Assembly (NCBI GenBank): GCA_017616015.1
Contig: JAFZYY010000001.1
Coordinates: 124,001-188,000, forward strand
Reading direction: 5' to 3'
DNA from: Alphaproteobacteria bacterium
GTDB lineage: Bacteria; Pseudomonadota; Alphaproteobacteria; CAAGCB01; CAG-977
DNA: 64,000 nucleotides
The position numbers and the translations under genes were made by a program. Positions within the stretch are counted from its first letter, which is position 1. Each line of letters starts with the position of its first letter. This document shows positions 42,782-52,487 of this stretch, one piece after another. The notes beneath the pieces are model-generated. The model ran no database searches and was not told the origin of the DNA. It saw nothing but the letters and a program-made list of their open reading frames with translations.

Positions 42782-43666
42782 ATGAGATCTTTGAAGCATA
42801 TTTTCAATGAAGATTCTTTGATTAAACACTGTCCGGCGGAAATGAAATCAAGATCCGCCAAAGTGATCGGTACAATCGCCAAATATTCCAGAACGGGAAA
42901 AAGGTTGTTAAAACAAGCCCGTAAGGACGGCTACAAGCTGATGATGGTTTCCGGCAGCGGTTGGGCGGGGCAAGTGGACGCCGATCGCAAACTTATCGTT
43001 TTAAACGCGTGTGAATCCGATGAAAGATTGATAGAAACGCTTGTGCACGAATGCCGTCATGTTCAGCAGTTTTCCCGCGGCGTGGAGTACGGGTGCGGCA
43101 TGTACAACATCAAAGACGCCGTTCGCCTGCATCGGTGTAAAGAAGCGGACGCCGAAGCCCTTACCGCCGCCGTCTGTCACGAAATACGCGTTTCTTCGGG
43201 CAGCGAATCCGCGTGGAAAGCATTCGCAGCCGGCAGGCCTTTTGTCGCGGCGGGATTGGAAAAAGAGGCTTTAAAGCAAAAAGATCCCGCCGTTACGCCG
43301 ATAATGCTACGGGCAGCTTTCGACGGGTGGTATGCGGACGAGAGAGTGGTCCGGTTTTATGAAGAAAACTATATCGAAAAAGGGATTTTGACAGAGTGCT
43401 TCGGGCAAAAGGAAAAACTTAAAACTTACTTCCATAAAAAAACGACGTCGCAAAGGATTGTTTCTATGGTGTGTTCTGATAACAACGGAGACTGCTATTG
43501 GAACGTTAACCCGTTCGTTTTAAACGAGAGGAGCCGGCTGCTGGTTAATCAATCGACCGTACTTCGCGCGGAAAAAGTCCTGACCGGCATTGAAAAAATG
43601 ACGGGGGTAAAACAGAATCATTCCTATCGCGATCTGCCGCTTCGTCAGGCTAGAGTTTATCAATGA
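42782..43666 (+). CDS. Putative zincin-type metallopeptidase (DUF6782-like)
   Basis: This 294-residue protein has the zinc-binding HExxH variant HECRH (in TLVHECRHVQQ), and a likely third ligand in the KEADAEALTAAVCHE helix about 40 residues later. The N-terminal segment includes ARKDGYKLMMVSGSGWAG. Similar uncharacterised proteins with ALVHE..H.QQ and EADA occur in alphaproteobacteria, which I recall as DUF6782. No signal peptide is seen. It converges with gph, overlapping it by 17 bp. Confidence 0.65.
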   Translation: MRSLKHIFNEDSLIKHCPAEMKSRSAKVIGTIAKYSRTGKRLLKQARKDGYKLMMVSGSGWAGQVDADRKLIVLNACESDERLIETLVHECRHVQQFSRGVEYGCGMYNIKDAVRLHRCKEADAEALTAAVCHEIRVSSGSESAWKAFAAGRPFVAAGLEKEALKQKDPAVTPIMLRAAFDGWYADERVVRFYEENYIEKGILTECFGQKEKLKTYFHKKTTSQRIVSMVCSDNNGDCYWNVNPFVLNERSRLLVNQSTVLRAEKVLTGIEKMTGVKQNHSYRDLPLRQARVYQ

Positions 43667-44312
43667 GAACGGGCAAATCGGCAAAGTTGTCCGTTAAAGC
43701 GTCCGGTTTGATTTCTTCATACGGAATATGTGTATAGCCGTAAGACAGTAAAATAACGGGGACTCCGGCCGCGCGGGCGGTTTCCGCGTCCGTTTCGCTG
43801 TCTCCGACCATAACGGCTTCATTGTTTTCGCCGCCCATGCGCTTCACCGCTTCCCATAAAGGCTCGGGACGGGGTTTTCGTTCGGGCAGGGCGTCCGCGT
43901 CCAAAATCACGTCGAAATGCTTTTTTAAATCAAGTTTTGTTAAAATCGCTTCGGTCGGCAAGTGCGGCTTGTTCGTGCAGATGGCCAGACGGCACCCGTT
44001 TTTTTTCAGTCTGACTAATGTTTCAACAACATGCGGATAAGGTTTCGTTTCGGCCATTTCCGCTTTGCCGTACTGATCCAACCAGGCGGCCAGTAAAGCA
44101 GGCATTTCCTTATCTTCGATCGGCTCTCCGGTTAAAGCAAAAGCTCCTTTTAACAAAACGGGCGCGCCGTTGCCGATGACGGAAACCGTTTCCTGTTCCG
44201 TCAGAGCGCGGCGGCCGTGTTTTTTTAAAAACAGGCTGATTTCGCGGCACATGTCGGGAATACTGTTGATTAAAGTTCCGTCCAAATCAAAGATAATGTA
44301 TTTTTTTGCCAT
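43650..44312 (-). CDS. gph: HAD-superfamily phosphoglycolate phosphatase
   Basis: This 220-residue HAD hydrolase has the DxDGT nucleophile IIFDLDGTLINSIPD, motif II ICTNKPHLP and motif IV VMVGDSETDAETARAAG. Gph removes 2-phosphoglycolate arising from DNA repair. The family includes pyrophosphatase-like members, so the substrate is inferred. Confidence 0.85.
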   Translation of the reverse strand: MAKKYIIFDLDGTLINSIPDMCREISLFLKKHGRRALTEQETVSVIGNGAPVLLKGAFALTGEPIEDKEMPALLAAWLDQYGKAEMAETKPYPHVVETLVRLKKNGCRLAICTNKPHLPTEAILTKLDLKKHFDVILDADALPERKPRPEPLWEAVKRMGGENNEAVMVGDSETDAETARAAGVPVILLSYGYTHIPYEEIKPDALTDNFADLPVLIDKL

Positions 44313-44411
44313 TTTTTAATCTTTCGTAACAAACTGTTGTGATAATTTATTTCAATTTTCGGATTAAGTATGTCAAATTGCTTTTAAAATTACAAAGAAA
44401 AGGATTCTTTT

Positions 44412-45764
44412 ATGTCTGAAAACAAATTAGTCGCCGTCGTTCTGGCCGCCGGACAGGGAACCAGAATGAAGTCCTCGTTGCCCAAAGTATTGCATAAGGT
44501 CGCCGGTCGTCCGATGATTAACCATTTGCTGGCGACAGTTGATTCTTTAAACGCGGACAAAGCCGTCGTGGTGATTTCCGAAGGAATGAAGGACAGCGTC
44601 GCCAAAGCCGTCGCGCCGCATTCGGTCGCCGTTCAGCATGAACAGCTTGGCACGGGGGACGCGGTTAAAGCCGCTTTGCCCGAATTTGAAGATGTTCGGG
44701 GCGATGTGTTGGTTTTGTACGGCGATACGCCTCTGATCGGTAAAGAGACGTTGGAAAGAATGCTTAAAGCCAGACGAAACGGCGCGGACGTGGTTGTTCT
44801 GGGTTTTACGCCCGACGATCCGAAGCGTTACGGTCGATTAATTATGGACGATAAAGGCGAATTAAAGGAAATCGTCGAATTTAAGGAAGCGACCGAAGAA
44901 CAAAAAGCGGTTCGTCTTTGTAATTCAGGTATCTTGTGCTTTGACGCGCAGAAACTGTGCGGGTGGCTGAAAAAGCTGAAAAAACAGCCGGGTTCCGGGG
45001 AATATTACTTAACCGAAACGATTTCTCTGGCGCGTGCGGACGGTTGCCGCGCGGTGGCGGTTGAAGGAAACGAAGAAGAAATGCTCGGCATCAATTCGCG
45101 CGAAGAACTGGCAACGATGGAAAAGATTGTTCAGCGCCGTTTGCGGACGAAGTTTCTGGATCAGGGCGTGACGATGACCGATCCCGAAACGGTTTATTTC
45201 TCGTTTGATACGGTGCTGGGCAAAGACGTGACGATCGAGCCGAACGTGATTTTCGAAACGGGCTGTGTTGTGGAAGACAACGTCGAAATCAAAGGTTTCT
45301 GTCATTTCGAGGGAACGCATATCCGTAAAAACGCCAAAGTCGGGCCTTTCGCCCGTCTGCGTCCCGGAGCCGACATCGGCGAAGACTGTCATATCGGCGA
45401 CTTTGTCGAAATTAAAAACGCAACTATTGAAACAGGCGCGAAAGTCAACCATCTTTCTTATATCGGCGACGCCCGCGTCGGCTCGAAGACAAATATCGGC
45501 GCCGGAACGATTACCTGCAATTACGACGGCTTTTTCAAGTCGAAAACGGATATTGGGGCGGGAGCTTTCATCGGCTCGGATACGGTGATTGTCGCACCCT
45601 GTACGATCGGGGACGGCGCGATGACGGCCGCCGGATCTGTTATTACAAAAGACGTCGCGGCAAACGCTATGGCAGTCGCGCGAGGCAAGCAAACGGCTTT
45701 GGACGGGTGGGCGGAAAAATTCCGCGCTCAGAAAAAAGCGCAGAAAGAACAAGCTAAAAAATAA
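44412..45764 (+). CDS. glmU: Bifunctional GlmU (GlcNAc-1-P uridyltransferase/acetyltransferase)
   Basis: The two-domain 450-residue enzyme makes UDP-GlcNAc for peptidoglycan and LPS. The N-terminal uridyltransferase has VVLAAGQGTRMKSSLPKVLH. The C-terminal left-handed beta-helix has the hexapeptide repeats and KNATIETGAKVNHLSYIGDA. GlmS follows 12 bp downstream. Confidence 0.96.
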   Translation: MSENKLVAVVLAAGQGTRMKSSLPKVLHKVAGRPMINHLLATVDSLNADKAVVVISEGMKDSVAKAVAPHSVAVQHEQLGTGDAVKAALPEFEDVRGDVLVLYGDTPLIGKETLERMLKARRNGADVVVLGFTPDDPKRYGRLIMDDKGELKEIVEFKEATEEQKAVRLCNSGILCFDAQKLCGWLKKLKKQPGSGEYYLTETISLARADGCRAVAVEGNEEEMLGINSREELATMEKIVQRRLRTKFLDQGVTMTDPETVYFSFDTVLGKDVTIEPNVIFETGCVVEDNVEIKGFCHFEGTHIRKNAKVGPFARLRPGADIGEDCHIGDFVEIKNATIETGAKVNHLSYIGDARVGSKTNIGAGTITCNYDGFFKSKTDIGAGAFIGSDTVIVAPCTIGDGAMTAAGSVITKDVAANAMAVARGKQTALDGWAEKFRAQKKAQKEQAKK

Positions 45765-45776
45765 GGAATTAAAGAT

Positions 45777-47603
45777 ATGTGCGGTATTGTCGGTATTATT
45801 TCCCACAGACAGGTAACTCCTCTTCTGATAGACGGTTTGAAGCGGTTGGAATATCGCGGATATGACTCTGCGGGTGTGGCAACGTTGATTGACGGACGGA
45901 TTGAACGGCGCAGAGCCAAAGGGAAAATTGTTAATCTGGAAGCCAAAATCGCCGAAACCCCTCTGCCGGGAACGGTCGGCATCGGGCATACCCGTTGGGC
46001 GACGCACGGCATGCCGAATGAAACGAACGCGCACCCGCACGCGACAAAGCACGTTGCCGTCGTTCATAACGGCATTATCGAAAACTACCGAGAACTGCGC
46101 GACGAATTGAAAGCTTTGGGACACGTTTTCGAGAGCGAAACGGATACGGAAGTCGTTGTTCATCTGATTTCCCAGAAAATAGAAGAAGGCGCCGATCCGC
46201 AAACCGCCGTGGCGCAGTCTTTGAAGCGGTTGAAAGGCGCGTTTGCTCTGGCGATTATCTTTGCCGGCCGCGAAGACCTGATTATCGGCGCGCGCAAAGG
46301 ATCTCCGTTGGCGGTAGGCTTCGGGGAAAACGAAATGTTTTTGGGCTCCGACGCTTTGGCTTTAGCGCCTTTGACGCAAAGGCTGATGTATCTGGAAGAG
46401 GGCGATTATGCCGTTCTGTCTCATACGGACGCAAAAGTTTTTGATGCGGACGACAAGCCGGTTCAGCGTCAAATCGTTCTGTCGGCAACTTCCGGCGCGA
46501 TGATCGGAAAAGGCGGATACCGTCACTTTATGCTTAAAGAAATTTATGAACAGCCGCAAGTAATCGGCGATACGCTGAATACGATGATCAATCAGGATAC
46601 GAACACGATCACGTTGCCGAATGTGCCGTTTGATCTGAAAGACGTGCCGCGTCTGACGATTGTTGCGTGCGGGACTTCCTACTATGCGGGCTTGGTCGGC
46701 AAGTATTGGATAGAATCCGTTGCCCGCGTGCCGGTCGATATAGACGTTGCTTCCGAATTCAGGTACCGCGCGCCCGTGATGGAAAAAGGCGGCGTCTCTT
46801 TGTTCATTTCCCAGTCGGGCGAAACGGCGGACACGCTGGCGGCTTTGCGCTACTGCAAAGATCAGGGGCAGAAGATTGTCTCAATCGTCAATGTGGCGGA
46901 AAGCACAATGGCGCGCGAATCCGACTGCGTTTTAAGAACACTGGCAGGACCTGAAATCGGCGTTGCCTCCACGAAAGCGTTTACGACACAGCTGACGCTT
47001 TTGGCATGTTTCGCGATCGCTCTGGGACGGGCAAAAGGCTCTTTGTCTAAGGAAGAAGAAGCCAGACTCTCTCATGCTTTGGTCGAAGTCCCGTCCCGCG
47101 CGGCGGAAGTTCTGAACAATGATGACGCAATTTCTAAAATCGCGCAGACGCTGTTTGTTGATTCCCGCGATGTCTTATATCTGGGACGCGGCAGCAACTT
47201 CCCGATCGCTTTGGAAGGAGCGCTTAAGCTCAAGGAAATTTCTTATATTCACGCGGAAGGCTATGCGGCGGGCGAAATGAAGCACGGCCCCATCGCTTTA
47301 ATTGACGAAACCGTGCCGGTCGTCGTTGTCGCGCCGTCCGATTCTTTGTTCGATAAGACTGTTTCCAATATGCAGGAAGTTCTGGCTCGCGGCGGTAAAG
47401 TCGTTTTCTTCGGCGACGCGGAAGGTATGGCGTCGGTAAAAGATCGTTCCGCAGCCGCAATCGTCCTGCCGAAAGTCGATCCGTTCGTCGCGCCGATTTT
47501 ATACGCGATTCCGGTACAGCTTCTGGCGTATCATACCGCTGTTGCCAAAGGGACGGACGTTGATCAGCCTCGCAATCTGGCGAAAAGCGTGACGGTGGAA
47601 TAA
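45777..47603 (+). CDS. glmS: Glutamine-fructose-6-phosphate aminotransferase
   Basis: This 608-residue enzyme makes glucosamine-6-phosphate. The N-terminal Cys2 glutaminase (MCGIVGIISHR) and C-terminal two SIS domains (TIVACGTSYYAGLVG, SQSGETADTLAAL, and LARGGKVVFFGD) are all complete, ending in the conserved DQPRNLAKSVTVE. It follows glmU in an operon. No glmS ribozyme-like structure was looked for in detail; the 12-bp gap leaves no room for one. Confidence 0.97.
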   Translation: MCGIVGIISHRQVTPLLIDGLKRLEYRGYDSAGVATLIDGRIERRRAKGKIVNLEAKIAETPLPGTVGIGHTRWATHGMPNETNAHPHATKHVAVVHNGIIENYRELRDELKALGHVFESETDTEVVVHLISQKIEEGADPQTAVAQSLKRLKGAFALAIIFAGREDLIIGARKGSPLAVGFGENEMFLGSDALALAPLTQRLMYLEEGDYAVLSHTDAKVFDADDKPVQRQIVLSATSGAMIGKGGYRHFMLKEIYEQPQVIGDTLNTMINQDTNTITLPNVPFDLKDVPRLTIVACGTSYYAGLVGKYWIESVARVPVDIDVASEFRYRAPVMEKGGVSLFISQSGETADTLAALRYCKDQGQKIVSIVNVAESTMARESDCVLRTLAGPEIGVASTKAFTTQLTLLACFAIALGRAKGSLSKEEEARLSHALVEVPSRAAEVLNNDDAISKIAQTLFVDSRDVLYLGRGSNFPIALEGALKLKEISYIHAEGYAAGEMKHGPIALIDETVPVVVVAPSDSLFDKTVSNMQEVLARGGKVVFFGDAEGMASVKDRSAAAIVLPKVDPFVAPILYAIPVQLLAYHTAVAKGTDVDQPRNLAKSVTVE

Positions 47604-48175
47604 TGATGCTCAAAGAAAAAGCGGAACGAATCTTCAGACGAATCAGGCGCAATTTGCGTCCGGCGCTTTTGCTGTGGCTGCCGGCCGGAATAGTTGTGCT
47701 GTTCATCGGAATGATTTGTTTTGCGGTCGCTTTTTCCACGGATACGTCTTTTCATGCCTGCTCTCGGCAGTTGTCCGAATGTGCCGGAGAAAACCCGGAA
47801 CTGTATCCTTTGTTAAAGTGTTCCTATAAAACGGCGTGGTGCGACGTTAATGTGGTTTGGAATAAAATGAATGGCACCGCGGTTGTTTCCGATTTGCCGG
47901 GACTGCCGCCCGTCGATGAAAAGGCCGATAAGGAACTGTTTGAAAAGCTGACTTCCGACGAATTTATGGAAAAAAGATTTCAGGAAATTGAGCAGGAGGA
48001 AAAAGAAGCGCTTTCAAAAGAAGATAACCTGTCCGAAAAAGAAGATTTAAAAGGATATATGGAAGAACTGCGCGCCAAACGGATTCAATTCGAAAAAGAA
48101 ATGGCCGAAAAAAGAGAACAGATAATTAAAGAGCAGTCTTCGGAAAATAATTTGTCTGGTCAAACGGAAAAATAA
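47603..48175 (+). CDS. Membrane-anchored protein with coiled-coil tail
   Basis: This 190-residue protein overlaps the last base of glmS (TAATG), so it is coupled to it. It has one transmembrane segment ([20 protein letters not shown]), a Cys-rich section ([20 protein letters not shown], then [10 protein letters not shown]) presumably in the periplasm, and a Glu/Lys-rich coiled coil after residue 110. No family is recognised. Its position suggests a tie to cell-envelope precursor synthesis. Confidence 0.6.
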   Translation: MMLKEKAERIFRRIRRNLRPALLLWLPAGIVVLFIGMICFAVAFSTDTSFHACSRQLSECAGENPELYPLLKCSYKTAWCDVNVVWNKMNGTAVVSDLPGLPPVDEKADKELFEKLTSDEFMEKRFQEIEQEEKEALSKEDNLSEKEDLKGYMEELRAKRIQFEKEMAEKREQIIKEQSSENNLSGQTEK

Positions 48176-48212
48176 AGCATATAAGAAATCGGATTTGAAA
48201 AAAGGTGCGATA

Positions 48213-49577
48213 ATGGAAGAATGGTTGCCTGATTCCTGGCGTTCGAAACCGGCGGCGCACATGCCGGAATACGCGGATAAGGAAGAATTGCAAGCGGTTG
48301 AAAGGAAATTGCGCAAATATCCGCCGTTGGTATTTGCGGAAGAGGCTCTCCGCCTGAAAAAATCTTTGGGCGATGTTGCCAACGGCAAAGCTTTCTTATT
48401 GCAGGGCGGCGATTGCGCGGAAAGCTTCGCTGATTTCGGCGCGGGCAATATCCGCGATATGTTCCGTATTTTGTTGCAAATGGCCGTCGTTTTAATGTTC
48501 GGCGCTTCCCGTCCCGTCGTCAAAGTCGGACGCATGGCCGGTCAGTTTGCCAAACCCCGCTCTTCGCCGTATGAAACGATTGACGGCGTGACCCTGCCTT
48601 CCTATAAGGGCGACAACATCAACGGCATCGAATTCACGCCGCAGTCCCGCGCCGCTCAGCCGGAGCGCATGTTGCAGGCGTATCATCACGCTTCTGCGAC
48701 GCTGAATTTGCTTCGCGCTTTTTCTCAGGGCGGTTTTGCCGATCTGAACAAAGTGCAGGAATGGAATCTGGGCTTTGTCGCCAATTCCCTGCAAGGCGAG
48801 CAGTATCGCCGTTTTGCCGACAGAATCAGCGAAACGCTTGACTTTATGGCGGCCTGCGGCATTTCCGCGGAATCCGTTCCGCTGGTGCGCGAAACGCCGT
48901 TTTATACCTCGCACGAAGCGCTCCTGTTGCCGTTTGAAGAGGCTATGACGCGCGTTGACACGTCTTCGGGCGACTGGTACGACTGTTCGGCGCATATGCT
49001 GTGGATCGGGGAAAGGACGCGTGATCCGAAAGGCGCTCACGTCGAATTCGCCAGCGGTATCTGCAACCCGATCGGCGTTAAAGTCGGACCGAAAACGACA
49101 GGCGACGATTTATTGCGTCTGTGCGATATTCTTAATCCGTTGAACGAAGCGGGGCGCCTGACGTTTATTGTCCGTATGGGCGTCGGTAACATTGAAGAAA
49201 AACTGCCGCCGTTAATTCGCTCCGTTGAAAAGGAAGGATACCGCGTCGTGTGGTCGTGCGATCCGATGCACGCGAACACGCAGGTCGCTTCCAACGGCTA
49301 TAAAACGCGCGATTTTCAGGCGATATTGCAGGAAGTGAAATCATTTTTCGCCGTTCATCAGGCGGAAGGAACGTACGCGGGCGGCCTGCATTTCGAAATG
49401 ACCGGTCAGAATGTGACGGAGTGCGTCGGCGGTTCTCAGAAAATCACTGAAGAAAATCTGGCGGAACATTACAGCACGTTATGCGATCCGCGCTTAAACG
49501 CCAATCAGTCATTGGAACTGGCTTTTCTGGTGGCTGAAATTTTAAAGAAATCAATGCCGGCCGTTTTAGCCGAGTAG
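48213..49577 (+). CDS. Class II (plant-type) DAHP synthase
   Basis: This enzyme makes the first intermediate of the shikimate pathway from PEP and erythrose-4-phosphate. The roughly 454-residue sequence has [38 protein letters not shown] and [18 protein letters not shown], all class II hallmarks. I use the ATG at 48213 preceded by AAAGGTG. It feeds tyrA and pheA located elsewhere in the window. Confidence 0.95.
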   Translation: MEEWLPDSWRSKPAAHMPEYADKEELQAVERKLRKYPPLVFAEEALRLKKSLGDVANGKAFLLQGGDCAESFADFGAGNIRDMFRILLQMAVVLMFGASRPVVKVGRMAGQFAKPRSSPYETIDGVTLPSYKGDNINGIEFTPQSRAAQPERMLQAYHHASATLNLLRAFSQGGFADLNKVQEWNLGFVANSLQGEQYRRFADRISETLDFMAACGISAESVPLVRETPFYTSHEALLLPFEEAMTRVDTSSGDWYDCSAHMLWIGERTRDPKGAHVEFASGICNPIGVKVGPKTTGDDLLRLCDILNPLNEAGRLTFIVRMGVGNIEEKLPPLIRSVEKEGYRVVWSCDPMHANTQVASNGYKTRDFQAILQEVKSFFAVHQAEGTYAGGLHFEMTGQNVTECVGGSQKITEENLAEHYSTLCDPRLNANQSLELAFLVAEILKKSMPAVLAE

Positions 49578-49584
49578 CCTGACT

Positions 49585-51414
49585 TTAAAGTTTCGGGAAA
49601 GGTTTTTTAAGTTTCGGCGCTTTCTTTTCGTATTGCGCTTTCCAGAAATCTTCGCAACCTTTAATCATTCCGTCGCTTAAAAAGGCTTTTCCCAGCAGAA
49701 CCGCATTTTGTTTTTCCGCGCGTATGCTCTGTCCGCCGAAACATTGAACGTATCCGTCCGGAATTTTTCGGTCATGTCCGAACAGCCGGCGATCGGGATA
49801 TTTAAAATCCGTTTTGGCGATGATTTTATTATTCTGTCCGGACAGATCAATCATGATGACTTCAGGCAAAGTCCAGCCGGGAACGCCGACAAAGTTTCCG
49901 GCAAACAGTCGGTTGTCTTTTCTTGGAATTTGAGCGCCTTTTTCCCGGGAAGGAAATGTTTTCAGCAATTCTTCCGTTAAGACTTTATGTTCCTGATGCC
50001 GCAGACAAATTCCCTGAGAAATCAGGTTCTTTTGCGCATTATCCCATTTTGTCGTGAAAAAACCGAACAGTCCCGCGTGTCCGGAAACGGGACGATATAA
50101 AAAAGCCGTTTCCTGACGCGTTTCAAGCTTTTTCGTCAAATCTCTGTGCGTCATGGGAATAGCCGTTGAAACCAATTCGTAAACCAGCAAGAGGGTTAAA
50201 ACGCTGGATACTTTTGCGACAACATTTTCCGCCAGCATTTTTACGCCGGCTACGGCGCATAAAGGAATGAAAAAGCTTAACGGGCGATATTCCAGAATAT
50301 CTCCGCCCATTAAAAACAAATAAAAGAAAATGTAAGCCGCAAAGGTCAATGTTAACAAAAGCGGTTCCATAAAATCCGAACATTTAAGAACGGCAAATTT
50401 AAAAACAACCCAGATTACAAAGATAACCGCCCAAAAATAAAGCGCGTATTCCAATATAAACGACAGAATGTAATCGATTCCGAAATCGGGGAACGGTTTA
50501 CGATAAAAAGCCAAAAAAGAATGAGGGACGGGATTGCCGTAAGTGTCGTTGATCCAAAAATAAAATTTGTTTGTCAACGCCAATAAAACAAAACCGATCA
50601 TGCAATTTAATTTATATTCTTTTTTATTTATGAACCAAATCAGGAATAACGCGGAAGCCGGAATGAAGATTATTCCTTCGGCGCGGCAAAGAGCCAATAA
50701 AACGGCGCTGACGGAAATCGAAAGAGGCTCCGGGCTTTTATTATTTGCGGCGGCAAACGTCCACCACAATACCAGAAAATTAAACAAAGCCGTTTCCGTT
50801 CCCGAAGTCATAAACGCCAGAAAAGTTCGGTTCGTGAGTAAAATCAGACAAATTGCCAGAAACAGATAAAGACTTTTCGCCTGCATTTTCGACTGAATAT
50901 CCATTCGGCGGACAAACAGGAAAATCAGCCAGATTTGTCCCATGGAAAAAACAAAAGTCAGCAGATGGGCGCTGAACGGGGGAGTTAATCCGATTGCCCA
51001 CAAAATACGCAGGAGACTTAGCCATAAAAAGCTTGTGTATCCGCTGACCGGTTCAAACGGCGGCGGATTAAACGTATATCCTAATCCGTTGACGGCATTG
51101 GCAACATATCGGAAGGAAATAAAAGCGTCGTTCGCCGTGAAAGCATAACGGGAACCGGCAATATAGAAAATCAAAGAAAGTAAAACGAAAAGCAAAACAA
51201 AACGAAGAACACCGTTTGACGTTTTTACCGTCCATTCTTTTAAATTCAGCGGCGTAAACCGGAGCAGCGGTTCAAGCTCCGGAAGAAACGCTTTAAATTT
51301 TTCCGTATCCAACGCTTTCGCGTAACGAAATGAAGCGACGAAAGCATTTTTTGCTTTTAATTTGAAATCTACGATTTTTAATTTCAGTTTGAAAAAGCGA
51401 TCCTTTAAGGCCAT
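49585..51414 (-). CDS. GT-C-type membrane glycosyltransferase, putative
   Basis: This 609-residue protein has around ten hydrophobic segments and the first-loop acidic motif ANDAFISFRYVANAVNGLGY followed by PVSGYTSFLWLSLL, similar to GT-C family enzymes such as AftB-like arabinosyltransferases. These use polyprenyl-phosphate sugar donors to glycosylate envelope polymers outside the membrane. The C-terminal 200 residues are soluble, probably periplasmic. The acceptor is unknown. Downstream of and 1 bp from the 312-residue protein gene. Confidence 0.75.
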   Translation of the reverse strand: MALKDRFFKLKLKIVDFKLKAKNAFVASFRYAKALDTEKFKAFLPELEPLLRFTPLNLKEWTVKTSNGVLRFVLLFVLLSLIFYIAGSRYAFTANDAFISFRYVANAVNGLGYTFNPPPFEPVSGYTSFLWLSLLRILWAIGLTPPFSAHLLTFVFSMGQIWLIFLFVRRMDIQSKMQAKSLYLFLAICLILLTNRTFLAFMTSGTETALFNFLVLWWTFAAANNKSPEPLSISVSAVLLALCRAEGIIFIPASALFLIWFINKKEYKLNCMIGFVLLALTNKFYFWINDTYGNPVPHSFLAFYRKPFPDFGIDYILSFILEYALYFWAVIFVIWVVFKFAVLKCSDFMEPLLLTLTFAAYIFFYLFLMGGDILEYRPLSFFIPLCAVAGVKMLAENVVAKVSSVLTLLLVYELVSTAIPMTHRDLTKKLETRQETAFLYRPVSGHAGLFGFFTTKWDNAQKNLISQGICLRHQEHKVLTEELLKTFPSREKGAQIPRKDNRLFAGNFVGVPGWTLPEVIMIDLSGQNNKIIAKTDFKYPDRRLFGHDRKIPDGYVQCFGGQSIRAEKQNAVLLGKAFLSDGMIKGCEDFWKAQYEKKAPKLKKPFPKL

Positions 51415-51415
51415 C

Positions 51416-52354
51416 TTACTTTCTCATATAAACGGTTTCGGGGGCTTTTTCCAATCTTTTGGCAAATTGTTTGACGCCTAACATATCTATCAGCAAATCC
51501 CAGGAGGCCATACATTCCGAATCGTCGCGGCAGACGTAAATCAAAAAGGAAGAAACAGGCTCGATTGTTCTGATTTGTTCCTGAACGGTCGTCTTTGTCG
51601 CCATTGCTTCTTTTAATAACGGATAAACGATAGCCATGGTTTGAATCGGAGACTGAATTAGCAGATGATCCGAAGCAACGGGCGTCAGTCCGGCGTTTTT
51701 TAAAAGCGTTTGGGCAAGCAGGGAAGCTGAAGTTTTATAAAAAAACTTCGTATAAGGCATTTGAACGATTTCGGCGATTTTTTCTTCGTCGGTTTCTTCG
51801 GCCCAATCGGCGATCATGTTTGTTACCAGTTCATGATGCGTGTTCAGCGTTTCAAAAGTGATTTTTTCCGCCGAAGTCAGATAAGAGTTTAAAGCAGGGC
51901 GTTTTTCGGCCGCTTCCGTAAAATCGGGGAGCGTTCCCGAACCGTCCAGCATAATTTCGGAAAAATGCTGAAGAGGCTGAACCTGAGGCTGCGGCGTTTC
52001 CTCTTTTTCTTTTTTGCTTAAAGGCAGAACCGGAGCTCCCGTGTCTTTTTCGACGGCAAGTATTTGCGTTATTTTTGCCCGTAAAGTGTTAAAGTCTTCC
52101 GGCCGGAAGATGTAAAAATAACAAAAAGCTATCAGACATAAAGACAAAACGATTTTGAACAGAGCGCCCACACAGCCGCCGGTTTTGGGCGGTTCCAGAT
52201 TCCGGCCGCGTTTTTTTTGAGAAGAAGGCTGCTTTATTTTTTCCGGTTTGTCCGCGAATTCGTCGTCCGGTCCCAAATCTTCATCTTCTTCGTCTTCGTA
52301 AACAGCGTTCGGATCGTGGTCGAAACGATCTTCAAAACTTTCTTGTCCCGTCAT
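51416..52354 (-). CDS. Single-pass membrane protein of unknown function
   Basis: This 312-residue protein has an acidic cytoplasmic N-terminus (NAVYEDEEDEDLGPDDEFAD), one transmembrane segment at about 63-87 (GALFKIVLSLCLIAFCYFYI) and a C-terminal helical domain with two cysteines near the end (CRDDSEC). It sits directly upstream of a GT-C glycosyltransferase and the genes are separated by one base, so the products may form a pair. No family recognised. Confidence 0.6.
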   Translation of the reverse strand: MTGQESFEDRFDHDPNAVYEDEEDEDLGPDDEFADKPEKIKQPSSQKKRGRNLEPPKTGGCVGALFKIVLSLCLIAFCYFYIFRPEDFNTLRAKITQILAVEKDTGAPVLPLSKKEKEETPQPQVQPLQHFSEIMLDGSGTLPDFTEAAEKRPALNSYLTSAEKITFETLNTHHELVTNMIADWAEETDEEKIAEIVQMPYTKFFYKTSASLLAQTLLKNAGLTPVASDHLLIQSPIQTMAIVYPLLKEAMATKTTVQEQIRTIEPVSSFLIYVCRDDSECMASWDLLIDMLGVKQFAKRLEKAPETVYMRK

Positions 52355-52487
52355 TATGGAGCCCCCGATATTCAGTTTCGGGTATAGTATCGCTTTGCCG
52401 TCTGAAATGCAAAAAAAATCCCGTCTTGTCGTTATCGGCCGAGTTTGCTATCCTTTTCGGCAAACAGGAAGAAAGGAAGTTTTGCAA

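Noticed and set aside
45765-45776. glmS ribozyme between glmU and glmS
   Set aside because: Only 12 bases separate the genes, far too short for the ribozyme.
45009-46202. Long open frame antisense to glmU/glmS
   Set aside because: Runs opposite two highly conserved genes, has Arg/Phe-rich shadow composition and no ribosome-binding site.
52356-52487. Longer N-terminus for ribokinase
   Set aside because: The added residues do not resemble the family and the ATG at 52488 has a good ribosome-binding site.
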